Virus record (IMG/VR): IMGVR_UViG_3300028025_003009
Coordinates: 1-51,271 of that record
DNA from: a virus
Reading direction: 5' to 3' (one strand)
Length of the DNA stretch: 51,271 nucleotides
The translations under genes and the position numbers were made by a program. The notes under the pieces are model-generated. The model saw only the letters and a list, made by a program, of their open reading frames with translations, did no database searches and had not been told where the DNA came from. Positions within the stretch are counted from its first letter, which is position 1; each line of letters opens with the position of its first letter. This document shows positions 27,615 to 38,400 of the stretch, piece after piece.

Positions 27615-30263
27615 TTACGCCTCTAGAGCGTCAAGCCTTTCTTTCATTTCTTTCAATGCTAGTATTAAAAATACTGGGAGCTTGTCATAAGATATACCAA
27701 TTGGATCATTGTTTGCATCATATATAACTAGCTTTTCAAGTCCTGGAATATTTTCTAGATCCTCTGCAATCAAACCAACATTTTCTAGTTGGTCTGGGTC
27801 TATATCTTCATTATAATTAAATGTGACTGGCCTTAGCAGGTCAATTATATTCAAATAGTTAGTCTTATCAATAGCGTTAATATTGTGCTTATGCTTTATT
27901 GTGGAAGTATTTACCTTTAGATACCCAGCATTTGATCCAGATTGTACCTGATGAATAGCAAGTCCAGATCCAGTCCCTAGGAAATTTGCATAAACTCTGT
28001 CATTAAACTCTGATCTGCCGCTTACAAAAATTCCATCTGCCTGTAGTAATGATTGAATCATTGTGACATCTGCAGATATTACTGCTAAGTTTGTTGTTGC
28101 GTCAAGAGTATAAAGTTCCATATAAGGAACTTGTCCAGTTGATCCTGCTGGGGCATCTATTCTTAGTCTACCCCAAGTTCCCATGCCAACTGAGTATATG
28201 GCTCCAGGCCTAGCTCCTGATACGGTGTGAAATGTTAATTTATTTGAAACTTCATTTAACGCTATTCTAGGAAAAGTGTCAGCTGTTTGGGTTCTAATAA
28301 CGTTACCAGTTAAAAGACCAGTGTAAACAAAGTCTGCGACAAGCCCATCTGCAATAACTGTACCAACTTGAAGAAGGCCTCCGTCTATTTTGCCAGCTTC
28401 TCCTCCCGTTGCTTTTATAAGTTTTGATACTATTCCTGCTTTATCAAAACTAGCTGTAGGCAGATAGGCTGCTGCGATTTGTTCTGCTGTGGAGTAGCTG
28501 TTTAGTGTACTTGTAAGTCCGTTAGTTGTTACATAGTTTGATAGTGAGTCTGTAGTAGCATATCCTGAAAGCGCAGCATTTGTTGCATAATTTGACAACG
28601 ATGCCTCAGTTGCATAGCCAGGAATTGTTGAACCAGCTGCTAAACCTATTACTGCATTTTGAGCATACAGGGTTCCACCTTTAGTTACTCTAAATGGTGC
28701 ATTAGATGCTACCTGACTTCCAATCCATAGCCTATAGTCTGGATCAGATGCACTTAATTTTACTACAGATGGAAGTGTAGCAGTTGTATCTCCTAGAGTT
28801 ATATTTCCGCTGCTTTCAATTTTTGTATTAGAGCTTTGAATATATCCATCTGTTTGCGATGTTGCATTAATTGTCCATCCGCCTATGTATCCTTTACGAG
28901 CATCAATTAACCCATCGGAAGATTGGATAAAAACGCTTGGTGCTCCATCTGCATCGTGTGCGTATAAGCCACCAGATTGCATAACAACCCTTGCACCAGA
29001 AACTGTTCCGTCTTGTGCAAGTGTTCCACCAGCAATAATACTTCCTGTGGTTACTCTAAGATTTCCAGTAAATGTTCCGCCAGTTGCATTTATTTTACCA
29101 GTTGTATATACGTCCGATCCGTCCCAATATAAAAATGAGCTTGCGCTTCCAACTCTAAATTGTCCAGTATTTAACCAGTAGTTGTGCCCAAAATTTGTTG
29201 TTGATCTATCTAATATAATTCCGTTGTATGTACCAGCTGTTTGTGTTGGAGTAATTGTATTAGATGTATTTATAGATTGCGTAATGCCTGTTCCTATTTT
29301 AAATAGGTCTGCTGTCTTCCCGCCAATAGATAATATAGATCTTAATTGGACATTGCCTTCTGGGGCATTAGGGTCTGAGACGGGGCCAAAACTTCCAGAC
29401 GCAACTTGCCCCGCAACTCCAGTGTTCCAAGAAATACTGTTGAACGGGCTCTTTGCTGTGACTTGCCAATAGTAAACTGTATTTGGAGTTAAGCCTGTTA
29501 TAGAAAATTTTGTTGTTGCTTTGCCGTCTACCTGCCCATATTCCCATAATGGATTTGTAGTAGTTGCAGGATTATTAGGAGACCACCTAATTACATATCC
29601 ATTTGTATCTGCATCTGTACTCGCCGTCCACGATACATCAATTTTTATACTGAATCCGCTTTTATCTTCAGGATCAATTGAAGGAGTTACCGAAACTCCT
29701 GTCGGTGCCTTTGGAACTTTTGTTGTATCTATTTCAGAATTAAGAATTATAACTGGCCCAGCAGTTACTTCTGATATATTTAAGTCGTCCCACCTATCTC
29801 TTGATCTAACCTTTACCCACCTTTGGGCATAGCTAGAAGCCTGGATAGTTACATTGGTAGAAGTTCCAACGTAGACAATATTTTGTGTGGCAAAATCACT
29901 TGTAAGGCTTTCAAATATAACTACGTCATCTTGTGTGCTCAAAGGATCTAGGTCAAATTTAACTCCATAAGATTTAAATCCTGAAGTTAGGGTAAGGTTT
30001 TTAACTGGTAAGGTTCCGTTTTCTATAACGTGCTTTACTAAATATGCTGGTGATCTATCACTCTCAGTTATCTTTTTTGTTTCTGAATCTTCATAATCAT
30101 ATGTGAAAAAAAACTTATAAGTGTAATCCTTTACTGGGATCATTCTTATTGTTTTTGTATATGAACCTGCGGAGGTTGAAGCAGCAGAAGCTGCTGCATC
30201 GGTAGCGTCTTTTTCAAGATCTGCGGGGATGCCTCCTCCGTCATTCATCATTGGATATCTCAT
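27615..30263 (-). CDS. Tail fibre with FnIII domain and S74 intramolecular chaperone
   Basis: The 882-residue protein starts with a Ser/Ala-rich stalk and has a fibronectin type III-like domain around 184-275 (PTGVSVTPS...NTVYYWQVTAKS). Beta-helical repeats follow. Around 548-590 there are short repeats of the type YAT-x-ASLSNYAT-x-A-LS. The last 95 residues are a Peptidase_S74/endosialidase-type chaperone: INAIDKTNYLNIIDLLRPV, NVGLIAEDLENIPGL and a final coiled coil KEMKERLDALEA. These fold trimeric fibres and are often self-cleaved. It is likely a receptor-binding fibre. Confidence 0.88.
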   Translation of the reverse strand: MRYPMMNDGGGIPADLEKDATDAAASAASTSAGSYTKTIRMIPVKDYTYKFFFTYDYEDSETKKITESDRSPAYLVKHVIENGTLPVKNLTLTSGFKSYGVKFDLDPLSTQDDVVIFESLTSDFATQNIVYVGTSTNVTIQASSYAQRWVKVRSRDRWDDLNISEVTAGPVIILNSEIDTTKVPKAPTGVSVTPSIDPEDKSGFSIKIDVSWTASTDADTNGYVIRWSPNNPATTTNPLWEYGQVDGKATTKFSITGLTPNTVYYWQVTAKSPFNSISWNTGVAGQVASGSFGPVSDPNAPEGNVQLRSILSIGGKTADLFKIGTGITQSINTSNTITPTQTAGTYNGIILDRSTTNFGHNYWLNTGQFRVGSASSFLYWDGSDVYTTGKINATGGTFTGNLRVTTGSIIAGGTLAQDGTVSGARVVMQSGGLYAHDADGAPSVFIQSSDGLIDARKGYIGGWTINATSQTDGYIQSSNTKIESSGNITLGDTTATLPSVVKLSASDPDYRLWIGSQVASNAPFRVTKGGTLYAQNAVIGLAAGSTIPGYATEASLSNYATNAALSGYATTDSLSNYVTTNGLTSTLNSYSTAEQIAAAYLPTASFDKAGIVSKLIKATGGEAGKIDGGLLQVGTVIADGLVADFVYTGLLTGNVIRTQTADTFPRIALNEVSNKLTFHTVSGARPGAIYSVGMGTWGRLRIDAPAGSTGQVPYMELYTLDATTNLAVISADVTMIQSLLQADGIFVSGRSEFNDRVYANFLGTGSGLAIHQVQSGSNAGYLKVNTSTIKHKHNINAIDKTNYLNIIDLLRPVTFNYNEDIDPDQLENVGLIAEDLENIPGLEKLVIYDANNDPIGISYDKLPVFLILALKEMKERLDALEA

Positions 30264-31226
30264 TTAAAATGAAAGTCCTAGCCTGTACTCAATATCCATT
30301 TGCTTTCCCAAAGACTTTGTAATTAAATTATTTGGAGAAAGAACAGATCTACTTATCATTCCATAGTCTGATCTAAATGAATCCTCATCGTTTATTCTAA
30401 GTCCGTCAAGCAAAACATTTGTCGCTCCTGAGCTTTTTGCTTTAACACCAATTGATATTTTTACAATAGAGTTTTGATCTGGTGTGCCTGATGTAAACCC
30501 GCTGCTATATAAGTTATTTAATTTTAACGATTTTACTTTATACCCTATAGCATTTTCTGCAGGGTATCTCATCTCATAATAATTATTGTTTGAGTCGTAA
30601 GCTCTAAAATATATGTAGTCTAAGTTTAAATCACTTTGGTAGTAGGCTAATGTCATGCTGTCGTTAGCGCTATAGCCTGATATGTCTAAGCTAAAATCAT
30701 AGAAATAATTTTTTGATTGAGATGATGCCGCATCTATAGACAAATAGTATGCCCCTATTTTTGGAGATGATGTCATTACTAAACTTGGGCTGGCTCCAAC
30801 ACTGTCTATCCAAAGCTTGCTGTCTTCAAATGAAGATATAGACCTGCTTGCGTAATCAGTTGTTCCAAAAGTTGTGCTTGGAAATAGGCCCAGCTCATTA
30901 ATAATTCCAGATACATCAACTGGGATTGTTGTTTTATAAACGACTCCGTATGTGCTGACTCCAGTTAATGGGCTTGTCTGTATATCTACGCTTGATAGAT
31001 TTACTGCTGATCTGTAGAATTCAAAATCTAACTGTGTATCATTTACAGTTGCTGATGCAGAGCCTATGCCAATAGCAATATCTTTATCTGGTGAGCTATT
31101 TTTGCCAGCCAAATATTGTGTAATATACCTCTTACCAAATTTTGTTAAAATGTTCTTGCTTCTATGAATCTCTTTTCCGTCTTCATAAAAAACGTATTCT
31201 CCAAAAATTTTATTGTCCATATACAT
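30264..31226 (-). CDS. Minor tail protein, beta-rich
   Basis: The 320-residue protein looks like a beta-sandwich adhesin: an N-terminal part (EDGKEIHRSKNILTKFGKRY) that resembles the start of other tail-tip proteins, and a jelly-roll-like later half (YFRAYDSNNNYYEMRYP). It carries no enzyme motif. It is adjacent to the fibre with no gap (TAA then ATG). A role in receptor contact or fibre attachment is inferred from position. A second ATG two codons into the protein is an alternative start. Confidence 0.65.
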   Translation of the reverse strand: MYMDNKIFGEYVFYEDGKEIHRSKNILTKFGKRYITQYLAGKNSSPDKDIAIGIGSASATVNDTQLDFEFYRSAVNLSSVDIQTSPLTGVSTYGVVYKTTIPVDVSGIINELGLFPSTTFGTTDYASRSISSFEDSKLWIDSVGASPSLVMTSSPKIGAYYLSIDAASSQSKNYFYDFSLDISGYSANDSMTLAYYQSDLNLDYIYFRAYDSNNNYYEMRYPAENAIGYKVKSLKLNNLYSSGFTSGTPDQNSIVKISIGVKAKSSGATNVLLDGLRINDEDSFRSDYGMISRSVLSPNNLITKSLGKQMDIEYRLGLSF

Positions 31227-31554
31227 GTGCCCCCACTACACTATCTCCTACGTGATTTTTAACATTAAAAACAAATTCAATATATTGATTTTTATTTTTG
31301 TCTGTTACAAGCTTTTTGCTAACTAAAGTAATATCTTCTAGGTTTGGCGCCTCAAGTTCTCCTGGCGGTGGCGGCGGCGGTGGACCAGGCGGTTCTTCGG
31401 ACCCTTCTACAAAAGCTTCTTCAGGCTCAAATGTTCCTGGGTCGACAATAACATAGTGGTCTGGCTTTAATATTTTAATTAAAGGGTCGCCAGGAAATAG
31501 CAATAGCTTTTTTTCTTTTGCTGTTGCGGATGCTGGCTTTCTTATATTAGTCAT
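31210..31554 (-). CDS. Minor tail protein with proline tract
   Basis: The 114-residue protein has a basic N-terminus, an acidic region and a Pro/Gly tract (GPPPPPPPGE) that would be a stiff spacer, then a small beta domain (VTDKNKNQYIEFVFNVKNHVG). It overlaps the next gene by 17 bases. It is probably a connector between the tail tip and the fibre. The repeat-like tract is the only clear feature. Confidence 0.6.
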   Translation of the reverse strand: MTNIRKPASATAKEKKLLLFPGDPLIKILKPDHYVIVDPGTFEPEEAFVEGSEEPPGPPPPPPPGELEAPNLEDITLVSKKLVTDKNKNQYIEFVFNVKNHVGDSVVGAHVYGQ

Positions 31555-31571
31555 ATCAACATTCTACCATT

Positions 31572-34500
31572 TCACGGAACATAAATCGACCTACAAACAA
31601 CTGTTGTTTCAGGAGGAGAAGCATTGTCGTATGTGCTATCTACAGAAAGAATTACAAACTTGCTTCTCTTATATCCTGTAGGGACTGAAAGATCCTCTGA
31701 TGAGTATATATTATTTGATGGGTATGAAACTTCTATTATGTCTCCTACCTGCAAAAGCGGATTAACGAAAACTTGCATGGTAAGAACCTTTTGCTGCATC
31801 GACCATTGATTTGTCATCCACTCGGCTAGCTCTTTGGCCTCATCTTCTTTTTGTATCCAGGTGGACTCAAACCCAACCTGCTCTTCTTTTTCTTGATCAG
31901 TTAGCCCTGGTTTCATATACTCAAATTGATCTGAGTTGTCTATGAAGTCTCCAACTACAATAAAATCTTTTGTCTTTCCGTCTGATAGGCTTGTAAATGC
32001 ACCAGTGTTATTCATTACAAAAGCATCTAATGTAAATGTATCAAATGCAGTGCCGACAACTGTAACGGTGTCATTGTTTACCAGCTGAGTGTACTGAGGG
32101 AATCCTGGATTTGCAAACCTTGCTTTAATTCTTCTTAACTCTCTGGCCACTGGGCCAAATTCTTTTACCCATGAAGTGCTATCTGTTGGAGCGGTGCCTT
32201 CGCCAAAAACAAAATCTCCGAATGTTTTTATTATAGAAGATCCTGAACCAAGAAATCCTTTATATAAATCGTAGTCGTCTCCTGATAAAAATTCTTCTTT
32301 GGTTATTGAGGTTGTATATACATAATCAAATACAGAAATACCTTGTGCGGAAAGTAAGCCAATTTTTTCTGGTACGGATGTCGCATCTGTGTCTACGACA
32401 CCAATAACCTTATTGTTTATTGATATCTTAAGAGCAAGAGCTTTTTTTGTTCCGCCTTGGGGGACCGACCAGTTTGCCTTTATGTCAATCTTATACAGCT
32501 GGCCACCATTTATATTTGTTATTATTGTGCCATCTGCTTCTTTTTGTGACGTTATTAACTTTTCTGGTATGCCTGCTTTTATTTTATAAAAATTAACATC
32601 TCTATATCCTTTTTCTATATTTGCATTTTGTGAGGTTCCGATTGTTAACAAGTATCCGTCTCTGTTGTCAGCGCTTAAACCAAATGCTAGTCCAGCTATT
32701 GTTGGCTGATTGCCTGTTGGCAGCTGGGAAGCTGGATCTATTCTGTACGGGAAATACATGTTTGTTCCAATTGCAAAGCTATCATTACTTGTTGGAGTTA
32801 CGGTACCAAAAAACTTTACTTCTTCTTTAGGAGTAACTAGTCTATAAACTGTATTTTTAACTGGTATCTTTGGAACTGCATCCTTGGTGGCTGGGTCAGT
32901 GTTTGTTTTTAATTCAACTTCTGGTGCAGTAATTGTCATCATTGATAATGGTATAGAAGCAAGAAGATTGTCAGGATTATTAATGTACTTTCCGCCTGCA
33001 TCTTTTTCAACTAAAGTTTTCTCTAGCTTAAAGACTGAGTCGTCACGAACAAAATCTCCCGTTACAGTGTTCCACTTTCGGCCTTCCCATTCTAGCTTAA
33101 GGTCAGCAGTAGACACTGGGTGTCTTAGTAGAGCGTTGTTAAGTGTGACAGCTCCAAAAGCATTCCTAGTCTTTATTCTATATTGCCCAGTAGGCTCAAA
33201 TGTATTTGGCTGCCCTAGGCCTTTATATTTTTGTACATCTGCTTCTGATGTTATCCATTTCTTTTGTACGACACCATCTAAATCTTTATATTGGTATTTA
33301 ATTGCATCATATTCAACAATTTCTTTGTCTATAACTAGGTAGCCAGAGTATGAATAAAACTGCTGCTCTATTCCAGATATTACAATCGGCTCTAAATAAA
33401 CAGAACCAAATTGTGCATAGTCTTCTGATCCTACGGTTCCTTCTGTCGGGGCGTCAACTTCAAGAGTTTTTATTAAAGCTGCGGCACCTAGAGTAACCAC
33501 TGGTGATTTATACATAGGGTCTGCATTAATTAGGTATGAGGAGCTTAGCTGTGGGCTGTATAAAACTTTTATACTTTTTACAGATGGAACATTATCAATA
33601 GATATAGAAGATATGTTTGGAAGATTGCTTCCTTTTGCATCATATCTAAATGATGCTTGAGGTAGCTTTGTTGGAGAAAACATATAGCTTCTTGGATAAA
33701 ATTGAAGCTTATCGTTTTCGTCAAATATTGCTACGGTTTGAGTATCTTTACATAAATCTTGAATCTGTTGCCAAACCGTTTTTTCTTTATCCGTATACCA
33801 ATAAAATGGTGTTACGGTATCTTTGCTACCTTCAGGTATGTTAAAGTTATAGTTTGTAAATCCAATTGAATCTAGCAGTCTTCTAATGATTGCAACTGAA
33901 GACATATCTTTTGTTACAATATCTGGCGGCTTGATATACTGAAGCTCTCTTGCTCCATCTAACCCAGAAATATTTATTTCTCCAAATTCATCAACAGAAT
34001 AGGAGTCTAAATAGAATACGCCCAAATTTATTATTTCCATGTCTACTCTTACGTAGGGCCTTATTATAATATTCTTATATAAACTTATTTTTTCTTTACT
34101 AAAAGATTTAATTTTATCGTAATGATCGTAGTTTTTGTCATAAGCGTTCAAAGATAAATTTATTGAGTTTGCTGTGACATCTCCTACTGGAACAAGGCCA
34201 TCAACTTTGTCTGAGGAGTTTGCAGATATATTAAATGATTCTGTTCTGTCTGAAACATCAATAACATATCTAGCCGACAGCTCTATGACTCCGACAAATG
34301 CGCCAGCAATACTATTCTTTTTAATTTCTAATTCTAATTTATTTATATCAATAGACTTAGTTGTATCTAAATCTGCAGCTACAGTTGTCCATGTTGGAAG
34401 CCCATTGTAGTATACATTAACAACACCATCTGCTGGACAATCTGTTCCGCTATATATAGTTGACTTAACTCCAGCGGCATTAGTTACTTTTAAATTCCAT

Positions 34501-35009
34501 TCAGTTGGAATGGAGTGAGCTGTTTCAAATTTAACTACAATTTTATTACATGCAGCTTTTTTATCTACTGGGTAGGTGGCGGTTATTATACAATCAGATA
34601 GTTGCTTTGATGCATTTGATGCAAGAGATACCCAATATTTATATGGAGCTTGAGAGCTTGAAAAGTATAGTCTGCTTGAAAAAGTTTTTTCTGAGGAGTA
34701 TATCTTTTGGTCTCCGACATTAGATTTTAATGTCGTGCTAACGCTTGGATCTCCATCAATCATATATTGTATTCCAGAGCGCTTTGGTCTTCTTGGATCT
34801 ATTATACTAGTTAGCGGGAATATTTTTTCAAATGGCTTGTAGGTGTATCCATTAATAGTTTTTGATGCGTATGCGGCGCCAGGAGAAGCTGCTATAGATT
34901 TTGTTTCAATCAGATCGTTCATGTTGTATTCTAGGGTACAGCCATTTGTCATCTTGATAGATGTATTTGTATTTAAATAGCTGAGCAGCCCAGGTGATCC
35001 AGTAATCAT
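31572..35009 (-). CDS. Large tail-tip protein
   Basis: The 1145-residue protein lies directly after the 153-residue tail protein (TAATG) and is probably the tail-tip hub, a Tal-like role. It has an N-terminal region like other actinophage minor tail proteins (TNGCTLEYNMNDLIETKS), hub-like beta domains, and a middle part (about 710-905) that looks like an inserted jelly-roll lectin-type fold (YRDVNFYKIKAGIPEK, VIGVVDTDATSVPEKIGLLS). A C-terminal part is rich in beta strands. Lytic activity was not identified. The insertion may bind a carbohydrate. This is a large, typical position-plus-fold assignment. Confidence 0.75.
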   Translation of the reverse strand: MITGSPGLLSYLNTNTSIKMTNGCTLEYNMNDLIETKSIAASPGAAYASKTINGYTYKPFEKIFPLTSIIDPRRPKRSGIQYMIDGDPSVSTTLKSNVGDQKIYSSEKTFSSRLYFSSSQAPYKYWVSLASNASKQLSDCIITATYPVDKKAACNKIVVKFETAHSIPTEWNLKVTNAAGVKSTIYSGTDCPADGVVNVYYNGLPTWTTVAADLDTTKSIDINKLELEIKKNSIAGAFVGVIELSARYVIDVSDRTESFNISANSSDKVDGLVPVGDVTANSINLSLNAYDKNYDHYDKIKSFSKEKISLYKNIIIRPYVRVDMEIINLGVFYLDSYSVDEFGEINISGLDGARELQYIKPPDIVTKDMSSVAIIRRLLDSIGFTNYNFNIPEGSKDTVTPFYWYTDKEKTVWQQIQDLCKDTQTVAIFDENDKLQFYPRSYMFSPTKLPQASFRYDAKGSNLPNISSISIDNVPSVKSIKVLYSPQLSSSYLINADPMYKSPVVTLGAAALIKTLEVDAPTEGTVGSEDYAQFGSVYLEPIVISGIEQQFYSYSGYLVIDKEIVEYDAIKYQYKDLDGVVQKKWITSEADVQKYKGLGQPNTFEPTGQYRIKTRNAFGAVTLNNALLRHPVSTADLKLEWEGRKWNTVTGDFVRDDSVFKLEKTLVEKDAGGKYINNPDNLLASIPLSMMTITAPEVELKTNTDPATKDAVPKIPVKNTVYRLVTPKEEVKFFGTVTPTSNDSFAIGTNMYFPYRIDPASQLPTGNQPTIAGLAFGLSADNRDGYLLTIGTSQNANIEKGYRDVNFYKIKAGIPEKLITSQKEADGTIITNINGGQLYKIDIKANWSVPQGGTKKALALKISINNKVIGVVDTDATSVPEKIGLLSAQGISVFDYVYTTSITKEEFLSGDDYDLYKGFLGSGSSIIKTFGDFVFGEGTAPTDSTSWVKEFGPVARELRRIKARFANPGFPQYTQLVNNDTVTVVGTAFDTFTLDAFVMNNTGAFTSLSDGKTKDFIVVGDFIDNSDQFEYMKPGLTDQEKEEQVGFESTWIQKEDEAKELAEWMTNQWSMQQKVLTMQVFVNPLLQVGDIIEVSYPSNNIYSSEDLSVPTGYKRSKFVILSVDSTYDNASPPETTVVCRSIYVP

Positions 35010-35470
35010 TAAACTTCTTCCAGTGTGATAGATACATCCCAGAATTCTTGTGGCACTGTCTGACCATTCATCTTTACATTTCTTTTCTTCATGGTAAAGC
35101 TGGCTGATGTAAATGACATTGTCATTATTTTATCTCTTGCAGTAACTCCATTTGGAGAAACCTTTACTTTTATAACGCCTTGTCCTGCCGTTTCATAAAA
35201 TGTTTTAATGTCCATCGCTCCCCAATGTCCATCTACTGTCATCAATGAATCGCTTGGCAAATCCATCCAGCTCACAGACAAAGTGTCCTTGTCAGCAATA
35301 AATATTTTTCTAAGTGTTCCATTGGACATTCTTTGTGATTTTTCAATTCTTGTTGTGTCTAGAGTTGCGCCTGATCTATTATGCTCGCTAAGGGCCTGCC
35401 AGGATGTTACATCTCCAACTGTTTTTTCAAAGAATATAAGTGAGCCTACTGGCAAAATTAATGCGGCCAT
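35009..35470 (-). CDS. Minor tail protein after the tape measure
   Basis: A 153-residue beta-rich protein whose position right after the tape measure gene is where distal-tail or tail-tip adaptors lie. Features include GHWGAMDIKTFYETAGQ and a C-terminal strand pattern ending in WDVSITLEEV. No enzyme motif. The start overlaps the tape measure stop, and its stop overlaps the next start, both as TAATG. Distal tail protein is the most likely role. Confidence 0.6.
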   Translation of the reverse strand: MAALILPVGSLIFFEKTVGDVTSWQALSEHNRSGATLDTTRIEKSQRMSNGTLRKIFIADKDTLSVSWMDLPSDSLMTVDGHWGAMDIKTFYETAGQGVIKVKVSPNGVTARDKIMTMSFTSASFTMKKRNVKMNGQTVPQEFWDVSITLEEV

Positions 35471-38400
35471 TACTTAATCCCTACAGTCATTGTTGGTCCA
35501 GACATCGCAGTTGTTCTAGCGTTTAGGCTGCCAATTGCAGTAATTGTTTTTTGAGTTACCATGTTTGACAATTGATTTATATCTCCATCGAATCCATTAA
35601 TGTTATTTGTAATATTAAATGTTGCTCCACCCATTGTAGCATTATTAGCATTTGGATTAAAGGGGTTCATGTTAGCAGGAACAACTGCTTCATTCTTATG
35701 AATCATAGCAAGCATATCTGCTGGAACCATATTAATACCAGAGTCGAATGTAGGTATAGACATGTTGGCAGAGTATGTAGGGTTTACATATGCTCCTCCT
35801 GCAAATCCAGGTATTCTTATTTTTCCGCCCTTTAAGAAACCTCCAGTAGCTCCTCTAGTTACGTCATCGTCCCAAATATCAAAATCATCATCGTCAAACG
35901 AAGGCTTTTTGGCCGTTGTTTTTGGAGTTGGGTAGTGTCCACTTAGTGCTAGGTATCTTAAGGAGTCTATGTTTATTGGATCAGAATATGCGTAGTCTCC
36001 TCTTTCTCTTAATGCCGTGCTAAAATATTCTGCTGATTCTGCAGACTGTTGAGCTGACTGGCTATGCTGTAATTGAGGAACCTTTATGCTGTCTGCTATA
36101 GCTGCAACATGCTGGTTTGCATACGGACTACTTAATCCCCAACCATCTACATATACAGGCCCTCCCTCTATATTTAATTTTTGTTTTGCTAGCTGCAGTG
36201 CTACACGGTCAAGGTATTCTGCTGGCTCTGCCATTTTGTGATATAAAGTTTCCCCAAGGCTTCTGGACTCTGTTACAAGCTGTCCGTCTTTAACTATAAC
36301 CTTTTGTGCCGCCTCTTTATAAACTAGTTCTGCTATTTCTTCTAGCTCTGAATTAGAATACTGGCTCTTGCTTAACTGTAAAATTTCATTGCTGTTTGGA
36401 TCGGACACTACTATGGGATGAGGCTCTCCTTGTTTAATAATACCTCTTTTAATTAATTCTTTTACATAGTCAGCTTCATTTGTAAATGGAGATATTATTG
36501 CAGTCTTATCTTTTGGAAATAATAAACTTTCTCCTGGGCTTCTTGACCACCAAGTGTCTATCGGATTTAAGCTTTGTGGATTACCGTTGGCTCCAATCAT
36601 AGCTCCAAGGGTGCTTACTATTTTTTTGTTTGCTGTATCCCATTGACTGTAAATATGATCAGCAACTGTTCCGTACAACGCAGTGTGAATTGTTGGTCTT
36701 GCAACTGCCGCAGTGTCTATATCTCCAGCGCCTTTAGGAAGCTGGCCTTCGCCAACCCTGTAGTACCCAGCTGGACGTATTTCTATATTACCGCTTGGGT
36801 CGTATGATAGACCGTGTTTTGTTGAATGAATAACTGGTACTTGATCTGGCTCTAAAGGATGTTCAAACCTTGAAGGATTAGATCCTGTAGTTGCTCCAGA
36901 TTTTTCTTTTGCAAGCAAGCTGTCTAATACAGTTTTTTTGCCTTTTAGAGCTGTTGTAGCATTTTTATCTCCAGCAAGGTGTGATATGACTAGCGCTAAT
37001 CCATCGGTATTTATATCTGGCAAAAGCTTTCCATCTTGATCTATGTAAGAAGATGCAACCATTAAATCTAGTAGCTCAGTTTGTGAGTCCCCATATTGTT
37101 TAGATTTAAACCCATCTAGAAGATCCATTAATGCTTTATCATTAGGTTTTAGCTTTAATGCTGCTTGTATTAATCCTTGTGGTGTTGTTGGGACAACAGA
37201 TATTGATCCGTCAATACTTGTTAATGCCGATAGGTCTGAATCAACAATTGATCCATATCTTCCCTTAGAGGATGACTCTACGCCCTTAAATGCAAACTTT
37301 TCTTCACCAATTGAAAATGTATTGTATGTATCTGATCCCACTGGAACGCTTTCTGATACAGGCAAAGATGGCTTTCCCCTAAACTTGTTTATCATAGCGC
37401 TGATCTTTGGACCTATTTTGTTTCCAGCGAATCCAAATGGAACAGATAGTCCAGCACTCTCAACAACTTTTCCTAATGAGCCAAGTACGCTCATGTTGTT
37501 TAATTCTGTTTTAGCGTTGAATCCCTTTACGCCTGATTGAGTTCCGCCCTTTACTCCATACTGCGATCCATCTTTTGCAAGGCCAATTATTCCCTCAACT
37601 AATCCTGCACCTACGCCAGCAAGTCCGCCTATTCCGCCAAATGTTAGACCAGAAACTCCACCTTGGGCTGTATTGAATGCAAGTCTTCCAAATGCCTTTG
37701 ACCATTTTTCTAAACCAGAATCTTTCTTGTCCGCTCCGTACTTTAAGGAAAGTAGTTTTTCTATTTCTTCCATTGATTGCCATATTGCAGAGGAACCTGC
37801 AATCTGTGGCATCTTCTTAAATCCAGATTTTACCCATCCTCCAAATCCATACTTCTTAGGAGTTATGCCACCTAACGGATGTCTTTTAATTCCAGTAAAG
37901 AATGGTGCAAACTGTCCTGCCTCCATGTTGTTTATATTAAGCTTTGTTCCAATGAATCCATTTTTTATTGCTGCTTGAATGATTGGGTCGTTAAACTTTA
38001 GACCATACATGCTCCCATTCTCTAATCCATATTCCGCCATCTGTGATGGGCTTGCAAAGCCTTTGCTTTTTAATATTGCTTTTATAGCTTTAAGGTCAAG
38101 CTTAGGTTGAAATACATTGTTTCCATATTTTGGCTGTCCCGCTTGATATTCTGGACTTACTGAGAAATGTGTAAAGTTTCCTAAAGTTTGTTCTTTTTGC
38201 GCTTTATATTTTAAGGGATGTAAAAGCTCGTTAGCTAAGTTTGGGTTTTCAGAATTATGAAGCCCTTGATTCATAAGCTTTAATGCTTCAAGTTTGTTTG
38301 CAAGTCCTGATATAAAACTAACAATTCCCTTTCCTAGACCCTTAAGAACTTGTCCGCCATTAACAAACTTTGGAATCATACTGTCCATATTTACATGACC

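Noticed and set aside
32884-33342. 152-codon plus-strand frame in the tail-tip gene
   Set aside because: Antisense shadow of a clear long gene; no motifs.
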